This document shows positions 35,108 through 44,601 of a stretch of 64,000 bases of DNA, piece by piece. The position numbers and the translations under genes are program-made. Source of the DNA: WTGA01 sp965214055 (GTDB lineage Bacteria; Pseudomonadota; Gammaproteobacteria; Arenicellales; Poriferihabitantaceae); contig OZ243931.1 in assembly GCA_965214055.1 (NCBI GenBank), positions 744,001 through 808,000 of the forward strand, given 5' to 3'. The stretch's first letter is position 1, and the number at the start of each line of letters is the position of its first letter. Under the pieces are notes generated by a model. It was given only the letters and a program-made list of their open reading frames with translations, ran no database searches and had not been told where the DNA came from.

Positions 35108-35155
35108 CAGAGGATTTCTGGCCTGTAACTCGTCTTGAAAACCCGGAATCCTCTG
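35108..35155. repeat. 9-bp inverted repeat after the small gene
   Basis: CAGAGGATT at 35108-35116 is complementary to AATCCTCTG at 35147-35155, with a 30-nt loop. It begins 18 nt after the stop of the small basic protein gene. There is no T-run; it may be part of a weak transcription end. Confidence 0.35.
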
Positions 35156-35270
35156 TATCTATTTCAATTACTCAAAATAAAATTGCCGCTATACAATGTA
35201 ATATGAAAATGGTGGATAACATCCATCCCAACTAAAACATCATGATTAGCTGGATTGTAGGGTAGTCTGC

Positions 35271-35323
35271 CAACATCTAGCCCGAATTCACCGCGTTCAG
35301 TAGAAAACTCGGGCCAGATGTTG
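35271..35323. repeat. 15-bp near-perfect inverted repeat between convergent genes
   Basis: The arms CAACATCTAGCCCGA and TCGGGCCAGATGTTG pair with one mismatch around a 23-nt loop, 29 nt beyond the tdh stop. The position between two convergent genes suggests a role in stopping transcription from both sides, but no T-run follows on either strand. Confidence 0.45.
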
Positions 35324-35352
35324 AGGCGATCATCGCAACACCAACCACTTTG

Positions 35353-36378
35353 TCAGGTCCAGTCAAGGATCACCTTTCCGCTGTTCCCGGATGCCATCAC
35401 CTCGAATCCCTCGACATAGTCCTCAACCTTTAGCCGGTGGGTGATGATGGGGTCGAGATTGATCCGGGTCTGCACCAGCGTGGTCATCTTGTACCAGGTT
35501 TCAAACATTTCCCGGCCATAAATTCCTTTCAGGTTGAGCATTTTGAACACGATCTTGTTCCAGTCCACTTCAAAGGCATTCGGAGAAATACCCAGGATGG
35601 CGATCTTTCCCCCATTGTTCATGACCTCAATCATGTCCCGGAAAGCCGGTGCGGCCCCGGACATTTCAAGACCCACATCAAAGCCTTCGGTCATGCCGAT
35701 ATTCTTCATCACATCCACCAACGACTGTTCGCGGGCATCAATGACAAACTGTACTCCCAGCTTTTTCGCCAGATCCAGCTTCGCCGGATTGATATCGGTG
35801 ATCACCACCTTGCGAGCACCCACTTGCTGGGCCACCACGGCCGCCATAATCCCAATGGTCCCTGCACCGGTCACCAGCACATCCTCCCCGACCAGATCAT
35901 AGCTCAACGCGGTATGCACGGCATTTCCCAACGGATCGAACAAGGCCGCGATCTCATCGCTCACATCCTCCGGCAATGCGAAGACATTGTACTCCGGAAT
36001 ACACAGGAATTCGGCGAATGCACCCGGCCGGTTCACCCCGACGCCAAGGGTATTGCGACACAAATGCCCCCGGCCGGCCCGGCAGTTCCGGCAGGCACCA
36101 CAGACCAGATGGCCTTCGCCGGATACCCGTTGCCCGGGTCGGTACCTGGTGACCGCATTGCCCACCTCTACAATTTCACCGCTGAATTCATGGCCGGTGA
36201 CCATGGGGACCGGAACGGTATCGGCAGCCCACCGATCCCAGTGATAGATGTGCAAATCGGTGCCACAAATCGCGGTTTTCCTGATTTTTATTTTGACATC
36301 GTTTGGACCCGGATCCGGTTCTGGAACATCCTCCATCCAGATTCCGGGTTCCGGTTTCGCCTTGACCAGTGCTTTCAT
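35353..36378 (-). CDS. tdh: L-threonine 3-dehydrogenase
   Basis: A 341-residue zinc-dependent medium-chain dehydrogenase that oxidises L-threonine to 2-amino-3-ketobutyrate with NAD. Catalytic zinc ligand Cys38 lies in TAICGTDLHIY, GHEFSGEI carries the next ligand, and the structural zinc loop has the cysteines in VCGACRNCRAGRGHLC. The NAD-binding segment VTGAGTIGIMAAVVAQ is present. Length matches E. coli Tdh. Immediately upstream on the same strand (26 nt) is kbl, so the two form the standard threonine-to-glycine pathway. The product is unstable and passed directly to Kbl. Confidence 0.95.
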   Translation of the reverse strand: MKALVKAKPEPGIWMEDVPEPDPGPNDVKIKIRKTAICGTDLHIYHWDRWAADTVPVPMVTGHEFSGEIVEVGNAVTRYRPGQRVSGEGHLVCGACRNCRAGRGHLCRNTLGVGVNRPGAFAEFLCIPEYNVFALPEDVSDEIAALFDPLGNAVHTALSYDLVGEDVLVTGAGTIGIMAAVVAQQVGARKVVITDINPAKLDLAKKLGVQFVIDAREQSLVDVMKNIGMTEGFDVGLEMSGAAPAFRDMIEVMNNGGKIAILGISPNAFEVDWNKIVFKMLNLKGIYGREMFETWYKMTTLVQTRINLDPIITHRLKVEDYVEGFEVMASGNSGKVILDWT

Positions 36379-36403
36379 CCCACCCTCCTGTTCGGTATCC
36401 TGT

Positions 36404-37591
36404 TCAGATTACGCCCCGTTTTTTTCCTGTCAACCCGAACATCTCAATCGCCCGGTCGATATTACCGGCGGTATGGGCGGCAGACATCTGGGTCCGGATC
36501 CGCGCTTTGCCTTCCGGGACCACTGGATAGGAAAAGCCGATGACGTACACCCCCTGTGCGAGCAGGTCATCCGCCATGGCCTGAGCGAGTGCTGCATCTC
36601 CCAGCATCACCGGTATGATCGGATGCTCTCCCGGCACCAGGTCAAAACCAAGATCGGTCATGCCTCGGCGAAACCTCCCCGCATTCTCTTTCAGCCGGTC
36701 CCGCAGCCCCTGTCCGTGTTCAACCATGTCCAGAACATGAAGCGACGTCGCGACGATGACCGGTGCCAGGGTATTGGAGAAAAGGTATGGCCGGGATCGT
36801 TGACGGAGCAGGTCGGCTACGGCGGCACTCGCACACACAAACCCTCCGGAGGCCCCTCCCAGGGCCTTTCCAAGGGTCCCGGTGATCAGGTCGACCCGTC
36901 CCTCCACCCCACAATGCTCGGGGGTCCCCCGGCCGTTCTGTCCAACGAATCCCACTGCATGACTGTCATCCACCATGACCATGGCCCCGTATTGATCCGC
37001 CAGATCACAAATCCCGGAAAGATTCGCGATGGTCCCGTCCATGGAAAACACCCCGTCGGTGGCGATGAGCTTGAATCGGGCATCCCGGGCATGGTGCAGC
37101 TTTTCCTCCAGGTCGGACATTTCGTTGTTCCGGTACCGGTATCGCCGGGCCTTGCACAATCGGATTCCGTCGATGATGGATGCATGGTTCAGGGCATCCG
37201 AAAAGATGGCATCGTCTTCTCCAAGCAGGGTTTCAAACAAGCCTGCGTTGGCATCAAAGCAGGAGGAATACAAAACGGTATCCTCAAAACCCAGAAACCC
37301 GGAGATTCGCGCTTCCAGATCCTTGTGGGGCTGCTGGGTCCCGCAGATAAACCGGACCGAGGCCATTCCATAGCCATGGATTCGAAGTGCCCGCTGGGCC
37401 TGTTTGACCAGTTCCGGGTTGTCGGCAAGGCCCAGATAGTTGTTGGCACACAAATTGAGCACCGGTCCACCGTCCTCCACATTGATTTGTGCAGACTGGG
37501 CCGACGTGATAACTCTTTCCGGTTTGTACAGGCCGTTCTCCCGGATTCGAGCCAACTCGTCATTGACAAAATCGTTAAATCGGGGTTCCAT
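36404..37591 (-). CDS. kbl: Glycine C-acetyltransferase (2-amino-3-ketobutyrate CoA ligase)
   Basis: A 395-residue PLP enzyme of the alpha-oxoamine synthase family. It cleaves 2-amino-3-ketobutyrate with CoA to glycine and acetyl-CoA. Family blocks include LNLCANNYLGLADNPE, DDSHAVGFVGQNGRGTPEHC, and the PLP-lysine segment ITGTLGKALGGASGG. The N-terminus (RIRENGLYKPERVITSAQ) is specific for Kbl rather than for BioF or HemA. It is the first gene of the kbl-tdh operon. A stable hairpin occurs 33 nt upstream of its start codon in the leader. Confidence 0.95.
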   Translation of the reverse strand: MEPRFNDFVNDELARIRENGLYKPERVITSAQSAQINVEDGGPVLNLCANNYLGLADNPELVKQAQRALRIHGYGMASVRFICGTQQPHKDLEARISGFLGFEDTVLYSSCFDANAGLFETLLGEDDAIFSDALNHASIIDGIRLCKARRYRYRNNEMSDLEEKLHHARDARFKLIATDGVFSMDGTIANLSGICDLADQYGAMVMVDDSHAVGFVGQNGRGTPEHCGVEGRVDLITGTLGKALGGASGGFVCASAAVADLLRQRSRPYLFSNTLAPVIVATSLHVLDMVEHGQGLRDRLKENAGRFRRGMTDLGFDLVPGEHPIIPVMLGDAALAQAMADDLLAQGVYVIGFSYPVVPEGKARIRTQMSAAHTAGNIDRAIEMFGLTGKKRGVI

Positions 37592-37624
37592 ATATTTTGA
37601 ACACTAAAATGGGTTGGCTTGGTT

Positions 37625-37647
37625 GGCTGCCGGAAAACCCGGCAGCC
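37625..37647 (-). promoter_or_regulatory. 9-bp hairpin in the kbl leader
   Basis: GGCTGCCGG and CCGGCAGCC form a perfect stem with a 5-nt loop, 33 nt upstream of the kbl start. A second small repeat, GGATAC-N8-GTATCC, is at 37671-37690. Their spacing upstream of the operon suggests leader RNA structure or operator sites, but no known regulator motif is recognised. Confidence 0.4.
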
Positions 37648-37793
37648 TGGATCTTCACACCGCTTGCACCGGATACTCCGTATAGTATCCAGTCATTGCC
37701 TGATTTCCAAACTTTTTTCAAACGGCAGCGTAGTATTTTCCAATCCAGGCCAACTCTGCTACATTGGCATCTGCCTTGTCCGTGACAGAATTT

Positions 37794-38549
37794 ATGCAAG
37801 CGTTCCAAACCCTCCTCTACCGCGTGGAAGATGGCATCTGCACCATCCGGCTCAACCGTCCGGAAAGCCTGAATGCGATGAACCGGCAGCTGGTCCGGGA
37901 AACCGCTGCGGCCTTTGCACAGGCGAATGGTGATGACCGGGTCTGCGTCATTGTCCTGACCGGTGCCGGCCGGGCATTCTGCGCAGGCGATGACCGGCAC
38001 GAACATGTGCATCCCGAAAGCGAGAGTGCTGCAAGAAGGTGGGTCGAATCCATACAAGCCGTGACCCGGGAGATTGTGCTGGGAGAAAAACTGGTGGTGG
38101 GTGCGATCAACGGCTGGGCGGTGGGAGGGGGGTTTGAATGGGCGATCAACTGCGATTTCCCCATTTGGGCACAGTCTGCGAAGGGGTTTTTTCCGGAAGT
38201 CTCCCTCAATCTTTTTGTCACCGGCGGAGTCACCTCCCTGCTCCCCGCATTGGCGGGGTTAAACCGGGCCCGGGAAATGCTGCTGCTCGGTGAACGGTAC
38301 AGTGCACAAGAACTTTTGGATATGCAGGTAGCCTGGCGGGTGGTGGAGGATGACAGGCTGCTGGATGAGGCCCATACCGTCGCACAGCGGCTGACCGGCC
38401 TGCCCCGGTTGTCCAGCCGTGCCATGAAAAGGGTGCTCAACCGGACGGCCCTGCACAACTTCCGTAACGCCCTGGACCTTGAAACGGACGCCACCACCGC
38501 GGGTTTCATGGACCCGGAAACCACCCGGTTATTGAAGGATTTTTCCTGA
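37794..38549 (+). CDS. Enoyl-CoA hydratase/isomerase family protein
   Basis: A 251-residue crotonase-fold protein. The CoA-binding opening CTIRLNRPESLNAMN, the oxyanion-hole loop GAGRAFCAGDD and the AINGWAVGGGFEWAINCD block are all typical. The usual second catalytic glutamate region reads LGERYSAQELLDMQ. This family hydrates, isomerises or hydrolyses acyl-CoAs in the cytosol. ATG 37794 is preferred; GTG 37782 and TTG 37764 lie upstream in frame. It is divergent from kbl. The exact reaction is not determined by the motifs. Confidence 0.87.
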   Translation: MQAFQTLLYRVEDGICTIRLNRPESLNAMNRQLVRETAAAFAQANGDDRVCVIVLTGAGRAFCAGDDRHEHVHPESESAARRWVESIQAVTREIVLGEKLVVGAINGWAVGGGFEWAINCDFPIWAQSAKGFFPEVSLNLFVTGGVTSLLPALAGLNRAREMLLLGERYSAQELLDMQVAWRVVEDDRLLDEAHTVAQRLTGLPRLSSRAMKRVLNRTALHNFRNALDLETDATTAGFMDPETTRLLKDFS

Positions 38550-38587
38550 AGCCCCCGCCGGAAGCCGGCATCCATCCGTCCGGGAGG

Positions 38588-41035
38588 CTACATCCTGGGC
38601 CGGGTGTTTTCCGGGTCATAAGGAGAATCCTCAATGACCACCGCCGGTCTTCGTTCGCCAAGAATGGGAATTTCGAGAGATGTCCCGGGTTGGGTGTAGT
38701 CGACATCCAGGTAGGCCAGGGAGATTCCATAACCGAAAAAATAGGATTGCCCCCCGGAACTCACTCTCCCCACCCGTTTCCCACCGCAGTAGACCCCTTC
38801 ATTCATGTAGGCATTCGCCTGCACGCAGTCGACTTTAAGGGTTACCAGTTTCCTCGATATCCCGGTGGATTGCTGTGCCTCCACGGCCTGCCTTCCCGGA
38901 AAATCACTCTCCCTGTCCAGGCAGACAAATCGTTCCATCCCCGATTCCAGTATGGAATATTCTCCATTCAGGTCCCGGTACATGGCCCGGTAGGATTTGT
39001 CCAGTCGTGCCGATTCAATGGCACGGAGGCCAACCCACCGGAGTCCGTACTCCTTCCCGGCTTCCACCAGGACATCGTAGAGATGATGCTGGTGGTAGAT
39101 CGGGTGATAACACTCCCATCCCAGTTCCCCTTCATAATTCACCCGCATTATGCGCACGTCGGATGCCCAGCCCATAGTCGTGGTCCGGGCGGTCAGCCAT
39201 GGAAAGGAGGCATTGGACAAATCCGCTTCGGTGACCGGCTGCAGAATCTCCCGGGCCCGGGGCCCAACCACCGTGAAACAACCCCATTCCCCGGTCACAT
39301 TGCGCAGGACGACTGTGCCATTGCCGGGCAGCAACCGGCACAGGACATCAAAATCATGGGCTTCGGCCCCCGGGGTGGCAATCAGGCTGTAGAGGCATTC
39401 GTCCAGCCGGGTGACGGTAAATTCGCAGCAAACCCCACCGGAGCGGGTCAGCAGGTGCGACAGGGTGACCTGCCCCATCCTGGCTGGACAGCGGTTGGCC
39501 AGTATGCCATCCAGCCAGTCCCGGGCCCCGGGGCCCGATACTTCGAACTTTGTCATCGAAGTCATGTCCATCAGCCCGGCGGCATGCCGGACGGCCTGCA
39601 CCTCCTGTTCCACATAGGGCATGTATTTGAAATCACGATAACTGTACACATCCCGGGGCTCCACGCCTTCGGGTGCGAACCACAGTGGGGTTTCCCAGCC
39701 ATACACCGACCCCCATACCGCTCCCCGGGCGCACAGGCGGTCATAACAGGGCGCGGTTTTTGAAGGCCGGGCCGACTGCCACTGGTGGTCAGGATAATGA
39801 ATGCCGAAGTTGTTCCCGAATACTTCCCGGTTCCGGTTTCCGGTCCACTCCCGGTTCGCGAAATTCCCGTATCGACGGCAGTCTATTTCAGCCAGGTTCC
39901 ATTCCGGTTCCCCCTCGACAATCCATTCGGCAAGCTGGTCGGCCACCCCGCCCCCCATCAATATCCCCCCGGAAAACCCTTCGGCAAGCCAGAGATTCCG
40001 CCTGCCGGGGACCGGCCCCACCAATGGCAGGTTGTCTGGAGAAACACAGATGGGACCGCGTACGTTGCTCTTTATTCCAGCCCGGCCCAGTGCCGGAACC
40101 CGCTGGATGGCTTCTGCCCAGTTCCGTTCCACCGAATCGAAATCTTCGGGCAACAGGTCTGCGCCAAATCCCTCGGGCACGCCGTCCCGGGCAAAATGCT
40201 CCAGGAACCGGGGCCGCTCGTAGGGTCCGAACATCAATCCTGACCGTTCTTCCCGGACATATCCATTGATCGTTTCATCCCGCAGGACCGGCATTTCAGG
40301 CAGACCTTCCTGCTGGCGCCGTTCCAGCTCCGGCACAGGCTCGGTCACCCAGTACTGATGCACAACGGGAAAGGCGGGGATATTGATCCCGAGCAGGGAG
40401 GCCGTTTGCTGGACATAGTTGCCCGTTGCGGTAATCACGTGCTCGCAGCGAATCTCCCCCGCACTGGTGCGCAATTTCCAGTCTCCGCTTTGCAGGAACT
40501 CGTATCCCAGCACTTCGGTATTCCGGTAGATTTCAGCCCCATTGTTGCGCGCGGCCCTGGCCAGGGCCTGGGTGATGTCCGCGGGGGCAATGTGGCCGTC
40601 GTCCGGGTTGTACACCCCCCCCAGCAAACGGGGATTCGGGGCCATCAGGGGCCACAGATCATAGACCTGTTCGGGACTCAGCAGTTGTGCGCGAACGCCC
40701 TGGGTTTCCGCGATGCTCAGGTAATTCAGGTATTCATCCATGCGGTCAGCGGTGTTGGCCAGCCGCAACTGGCCGCACTTGTGCCAGCCAATCTCCTGGC
40801 CGGTGGATTCCTGCACGGCTTCGTACAGTTCGATGGACCGGGCAATGATCCGGCCAAAGGTGTAACTGAAACTGTACAGGGGGACCAGCCCGGCAGCATG
40901 CCAGGTCGATCCTGCCGTCAACTCGGTACGCTCCAGCAGCACGGCATCTGTGATCCCCCTTTGGGTCAGGCTATGAAGGATATTTACACCGACACATCCT
41001 CCCCCCACCACGACAACTCGGGCTGTATTCTTCAT
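38588..41035 (-). CDS. Dimethylglycine/sarcosine dehydrogenase-like FAD and aminomethyltransferase-domain protein
   Basis: An 815-residue two-part enzyme. The N-terminal FAD domain has VVVVGGGCVGVNIL (residues 7-20) and the ELTAGSTWHAAGL segment, whose His46 matches the residue carrying covalent FAD in dimethylglycine dehydrogenase. The C-terminal half is a GcvT/aminomethyltransferase-like folate-binding domain (GPGARDWLDGILANRCP, VGLRAIESARLDKSYR). Family members oxidatively demethylate dimethylglycine or sarcosine and hand the methylene group to tetrahydrofolate. This fits the glycine-yielding genes nearby. Substrate could also be another N-methyl amine, since many marine paralogues are unassigned. 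Confidence 0.9.
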   Translation of the reverse strand: MKNTARVVVVGGGCVGVNILHSLTQRGITDAVLLERTELTAGSTWHAAGLVPLYSFSYTFGRIIARSIELYEAVQESTGQEIGWHKCGQLRLANTADRMDEYLNYLSIAETQGVRAQLLSPEQVYDLWPLMAPNPRLLGGVYNPDDGHIAPADITQALARAARNNGAEIYRNTEVLGYEFLQSGDWKLRTSAGEIRCEHVITATGNYVQQTASLLGINIPAFPVVHQYWVTEPVPELERRQQEGLPEMPVLRDETINGYVREERSGLMFGPYERPRFLEHFARDGVPEGFGADLLPEDFDSVERNWAEAIQRVPALGRAGIKSNVRGPICVSPDNLPLVGPVPGRRNLWLAEGFSGGILMGGGVADQLAEWIVEGEPEWNLAEIDCRRYGNFANREWTGNRNREVFGNNFGIHYPDHQWQSARPSKTAPCYDRLCARGAVWGSVYGWETPLWFAPEGVEPRDVYSYRDFKYMPYVEQEVQAVRHAAGLMDMTSMTKFEVSGPGARDWLDGILANRCPARMGQVTLSHLLTRSGGVCCEFTVTRLDECLYSLIATPGAEAHDFDVLCRLLPGNGTVVLRNVTGEWGCFTVVGPRAREILQPVTEADLSNASFPWLTARTTTMGWASDVRIMRVNYEGELGWECYHPIYHQHHLYDVLVEAGKEYGLRWVGLRAIESARLDKSYRAMYRDLNGEYSILESGMERFVCLDRESDFPGRQAVEAQQSTGISRKLVTLKVDCVQANAYMNEGVYCGGKRVGRVSSGGQSYFFGYGISLAYLDVDYTQPGTSLEIPILGERRPAVVIEDSPYDPENTRPRM

Positions 41036-41076
41036 CCTGTCTCTATTTGCTCATGGGTTATACGGCTTGGGTCCTC

Positions 41077-41104
41077 CACAAAACCGTCCGGGGAGGGTTT
41101 TGTG
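41077..41104. repeat. 9-bp inverted repeat in the divergent dehydrogenase/SDR region
   Basis: CACAAAACC and GGTTTTGTG pair perfectly around a 10-nt loop, 42 nt upstream of the dehydrogenase start and 68 nt before the SDR start. It is a plausible operator for either gene. A tandem ATTCTTCG duplication lies near 41155-41170. Confidence 0.4.
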
Positions 41105-41171
41105 TGTATACCATGTTTTGGTTTGAAGTAGAATCCATATCCCACAAGGTAAATTCTTCGATTCTTCGGAT

Positions 41172-41933
41172 ATGAATGACTCCAGCAAAAAAATTGCCAT
41201 CGTAACCGGGGCAGGAACCGGCGTGGGGCGATCTGCCGCCCTGGCCCTGCTCGACATGGGGTATGCGGTGGCGCTGGCCGGGCGCCGTCGCGAACCCCTG
41301 GAAGAAACGGTCTCCATGGCGGCCGGGCGGGCCGCACACACCCTGGTCGTGCCCACGGATGTGGCCCAGCCCAAGTCGGTCAGGAACCTGTTTGACCAGA
41401 TCAGGAAAACCTATGGGAGGCTGGACCTGCTGTTCAACAATGCCGGCATTGCCGCACCCGGCGTTCCCCTGGAAGAGTTACGCCTTGAGGATTGGCAGGC
41501 CGTTGTCGATGTCAATCTAACCGGTCCCTTCCTGTGTACCCAGGAGGCTTTCCGGATCATGAAGAACCAACATCCAAGGGGAGGCCGAATCATTAACAAT
41601 GGCTCAATATCCGCCCATGTCCCCCGGCCGGATTCCGCTCCCTATACGGCCACCAAGCATGCAATGACCGGCCTGACCCGTTCCACTGCCCTGGATGGCC
41701 GACGGTACGACATTGCATGCGGACAAATTGATATTGGCAATGCCGCCACGGAAATGACGGGATCCATGGGCCAGGGGGTCCTCCAGGCAAATGGGCGGAT
41801 GGAACCGGAACCCACCATGGATGTCGAGGAGGTCGGCCGGGCCATCCGTTACATGGCTGGACTGCCTCGGAATACCAATGTACTGTTCATGACCATCCTG
41901 GCCAACCGCATGCCGTATGTCGGCCGCGGATAG
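41172..41933 (+). CDS. Short-chain dehydrogenase/reductase
   Basis: A 253-residue classical SDR. Cofactor motif VTGAGTGVGRSAAL is at residues 11-24, NNAG at 89-92, and the catalytic set is Ser145 with Tyr158 and Lys162 (YTATK). Arginines directly after the second strand (AGRRREPLE) indicate NADP preference. The C-terminal substrate region mentions no recognisable specificity. It is divergent from the dimethylglycine-dehydrogenase-like gene. Typical substrates are 3-hydroxyacyl or secondary alcohol compounds. Confidence 0.88.
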   Translation: MNDSSKKIAIVTGAGTGVGRSAALALLDMGYAVALAGRRREPLEETVSMAAGRAAHTLVVPTDVAQPKSVRNLFDQIRKTYGRLDLLFNNAGIAAPGVPLEELRLEDWQAVVDVNLTGPFLCTQEAFRIMKNQHPRGGRIINNGSISAHVPRPDSAPYTATKHAMTGLTRSTALDGRRYDIACGQIDIGNAATEMTGSMGQGVLQANGRMEPEPTMDVEEVGRAIRYMAGLPRNTNVLFMTILANRMPYVGRG

Positions 41934-42068
41934 CCCGTCATCGATGGCCGGAGATCGTTCCGGCAGGCCCGGGTTTCGGTTGAAAACCCCGGTACAAAGC
42001 CTCCCTGCCCTGCCCGCACCGGACGCTTCGCCGGTCCCGGTTTCAATCCTTGTCGAGGGGCCCTATCC

Positions 42069-42500
42069 CTACTGGACTGTAATGGTGATTGGCTCCGAGG
42101 CCACCGCCTTGTTATGGGGAATATGCAGCCAGTCGCCCAGCAACAGTTGCAGAGTATGCTCTCCGGCATCCAGCGCAATGGTGACCTGGGTCTGGCCTTT
42201 GCCAAAATGCCGGTAGTGATCGTCTGCCGGGACTGGCAGGTCCAGGTCCGGCAGTGGCGCATCAATGATCAGATGATGATGCCCGGTATTTTCGACATTG
42301 ATCCCCGCGGGAGCGACTCCCATTCCATCCAGACCAAAAATCACCGTGACGGGACTGGTCACCACAGCTCCATCCGCCGGAGAAACAATGTAGGTGACTG
42401 CGTCCGCAGGAGCCGTGGATTTTTCCTGGGCCAGTGCGGACAAGCCGAACAGGGCTCCCAACAACAGTGTACTGGCTGCAATGACTCGATATTTCAGCAT
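42069..42500 (-). CDS. DUF4399 domain secreted protein
   Basis: A 143-residue protein with a signal peptide MLKYRVIAASTLLLGALFGLSALAQ, probably cleaved after ALAQ-like small residues. The mature part matches DUF4399: VSPADGAVVTSPVTVIFGLDGMGVAPAG, then NTGHHHLIIDAPLP and GQTQVTIALDAGEHTLQLLLGDW. The domain forms a small beta sandwich in the periplasm with conserved histidines that may bind metal. ATG 42500 is chosen for the signal peptide. Function is not established. It stands alone. Confidence 0.85.
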   Translation of the reverse strand: MLKYRVIAASTLLLGALFGLSALAQEKSTAPADAVTYIVSPADGAVVTSPVTVIFGLDGMGVAPAGINVENTGHHHLIIDAPLPDLDLPVPADDHYRHFGKGQTQVTIALDAGEHTLQLLLGDWLHIPHNKAVASEPITITVQ

Positions 42501-42721
42501 AAATCTATTCCCCCGATTTGGTAAATGACTCCCACGGAAAACCGGTCTGTGGCCTAAAGCGGGCACCTCCGAACCATGCTGAAAACTCTGGAGACAACCC
42601 ATGTTTTCCAGTGGTCAGCCGGACACCGGTACTGTATCACCCCCATTCAGGTTCATCAAACCGGGGGAAATCCCGCAACCTCTGCCGGGTTCCCCCGGAA
42701 GGCCGGAGGCAACGAAATGCA

Positions 42722-43624
42722 TCAGCGCTGAATACCGGTCCGGCGCCGTCGGTTCACCAGAAACACTCCTGAACTGACCAGAACCAGGGCGATGAGGATG
42801 GAGGGGCTGAGGGCTTCATCCAGAATCATCCAGCCAAACAGAACCCCCAGCACGGGAGAAAGAAAACTGAAGGATGCCATGTCGGATGCCGGGTAAATGG
42901 ACAATACCCAGAACCAGGTCAAAAAACCGATGCAGACAATGACCAGAACCTGCACCGCAAACAGCACGCCGATATACGCATGATAGTCACGGATCAGTTC
43001 TCCGAACAGGGGCGCCAGCCCCAGAAGCAGGATGGCAGAAACCACCAGCTGGTACAGCATCTGCATTTCCGGAGACGATTTTGAAAAGCGGGTCGTGCGG
43101 GCAAGAATGACAATTCCGGACCATAAAACCGCCGCAACAAGGCAAAACAGGTCTCCGACAAACGTATGATCGAGTTGCACCACGCCATTGCCCCAAAAGG
43201 CCACGACGACCCCGGAAATCGACAGAATCAAACCGATGACCCGGACCAGCGTCAAGGATTCCCCCTCAATCAGGAAATGGCTGGCAATGGCCGTCCAGAA
43301 CGGCATGGTATAGAAAAATATGGAGGCCCTGGAAACCGTGGTGTAATCCAGTGCCTGAAACAGCAGCAGGAACTCCCCCCCAAAGAAAATGCCGGCAAGG
43401 ATTCCCGGCCATAAACTGCCATCCGATATGGACAGGCGTCTTTTCATGAATACCGCGAAGGCGAGAATCGGAAGGATGGCACAGGCAGAGCGCAGGCCAG
43501 CCTGAAACACCGGATGCAGGCCGCTATTGACAATTTTCACCAGCACCTGGTTGATCGCCATCAGCGTGGAACAAAACAGGAGCAGAAATGTGCCCAGGGC
43601 ATCAATGTGGTCTTTACGCTCCAT
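42722..43624 (-). CDS. EamA/DMT-superfamily permease (second copy)
   Basis: A 300-residue membrane protein with about ten hydrophobic segments in two EamA repeats. The first repeat contains STLMAINQVLVKIVNSGLHPVFQAGLRS and the second contains DMASFSFLSPVLGVLFGWMIL, the conserved ninth-helix motif. An AGGAGG sequence eight nt before ATG 43624 fixes the start, shorter than the open frame by six codons. It is not closely related in sequence to the EamA protein at 5.9-6.7 kb. Substrate unknown; likely amino-acid or metabolite exporter. Confidence 0.87.
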   Translation of the reverse strand: MERKDHIDALGTFLLLFCSTLMAINQVLVKIVNSGLHPVFQAGLRSACAILPILAFAVFMKRRLSISDGSLWPGILAGIFFGGEFLLLFQALDYTTVSRASIFFYTMPFWTAIASHFLIEGESLTLVRVIGLILSISGVVVAFWGNGVVQLDHTFVGDLFCLVAAVLWSGIVILARTTRFSKSSPEMQMLYQLVVSAILLLGLAPLFGELIRDYHAYIGVLFAVQVLVIVCIGFLTWFWVLSIYPASDMASFSFLSPVLGVLFGWMILDEALSPSILIALVLVSSGVFLVNRRRRTGIQR

Positions 43625-43704
43625 CTGTACCGCCTCCTGCAAAAACCCCGGTTGTGTCAGGCACGGTTTCGACCTGGCATCCCGGTTTCCATCCAGGCGG
43701 GGAC

Positions 43705-44601
43705 CTATTGTCCAACCAGGTCAATGAGGGCATTATCGAGGGTATCAAATTTGAAGCGGAAACCCGATTCCGCAAGCCGGGCCGGCCGGGCATTCTGACC
43801 GCCCAGCAACAGGTAGGCCGATTCGCCCAGAAAAAGCCGGATGAGGGATGCCGGGGCCACCAGAAAGGCCGGCCGGTGCACGACAGCCCCCAGTACCCGG
43901 GTAAATTCCGCATTGCGGACCGGGTTGGGGGCGGTAAGATTATAGGCCCCGGAAAATTCCCGACCCTGGATCAGTTGAAGAACCGCTTGGACATGATCCT
44001 CAATATGTATCCAGCTCATCCATTGCCTGCCATCTCCCATCCTGGCTCCCATTCCCAGCGCGAACGGCAGCCGCATCTGTTTCAGCATGCCGCCCTGGTC
44101 GCTCAATACCAGGCCTGTCCGCACGGTACAGACCCGAACCCCCCACTCTTCGGCCTGCCGGGCAGCCCGCTCCCAGGCTACGCACAACCGCGCACCAAAG
44201 TCCCCTGCCGAACTGGTATTTTCGTCGACCACTCTGTCCAGGGTATCCCCATAATATCCCACTGCAGAACCACTGATCAGCACTTCCGGTTTCTTTCGGG
44301 CCAATGCAATCTGCCGGACCAGTTTTTCAGTGAGGGTCACCCGGCTGTCCCAGAGCACTTTTTTTCGCTGATCCGTCCAACGGGTGGCAATGGGTGCCCC
44401 CGCGAGATTGATCACTACATCAAAATCCATCTCCGGCGTCCATTCCTCCAGGGACCGCATTGCCCGGACCCGGCCCCCGAATCGGCTGACCACCCGGTCC
44501 GGGTTCCTGGACAGTACCGTGATCTCATCATCGGGTTTCCGGCACATCCTGATCAGGCTGCTCCCGATCAATCCGGTCCCCCCGGTAATCAGCATTTTCA
44601 T
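43705..44601 (-). CDS. TIGR01777-family NAD-dependent epimerase-like protein
   Basis: A 298-residue protein of the SDR-extended type with an N-terminal ITGGTGLIGSSLIRM Rossmann motif and the family blocks INLAGAPIATRWTDQRK and SGSAVGYYGD. The C-terminal DUF1731 region is present (LGGQNARPARLAESGFRF). Homologues such as YfcH are cytosolic and often near cell-division or lipid genes; their substrate is unknown. It is 80 nt upstream of the EamA gene on the same strand, so they may be co-transcribed. Confidence 0.88.
   Translation of the reverse strand: MKMLITGGTGLIGSSLIRMCRKPDDEITVLSRNPDRVVSRFGGRVRAMRSLEEWTPEMDFDVVINLAGAPIATRWTDQRKKVLWDSRVTLTEKLVRQIALARKKPEVLISGSAVGYYGDTLDRVVDENTSSAGDFGARLCVAWERAARQAEEWGVRVCTVRTGLVLSDQGGMLKQMRLPFALGMGARMGDGRQWMSWIHIEDHVQAVLQLIQGREFSGAYNLTAPNPVRNAEFTRVLGAVVHRPAFLVAPASLIRLFLGESAYLLLGGQNARPARLAESGFRFKFDTLDNALIDLVGQ

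Noticed and set aside
38690..39763. 357-residue frame opposite the dimethylglycine-dehydrogenase-like gene
   Set aside because: Antisense shadow; no family resemblance.
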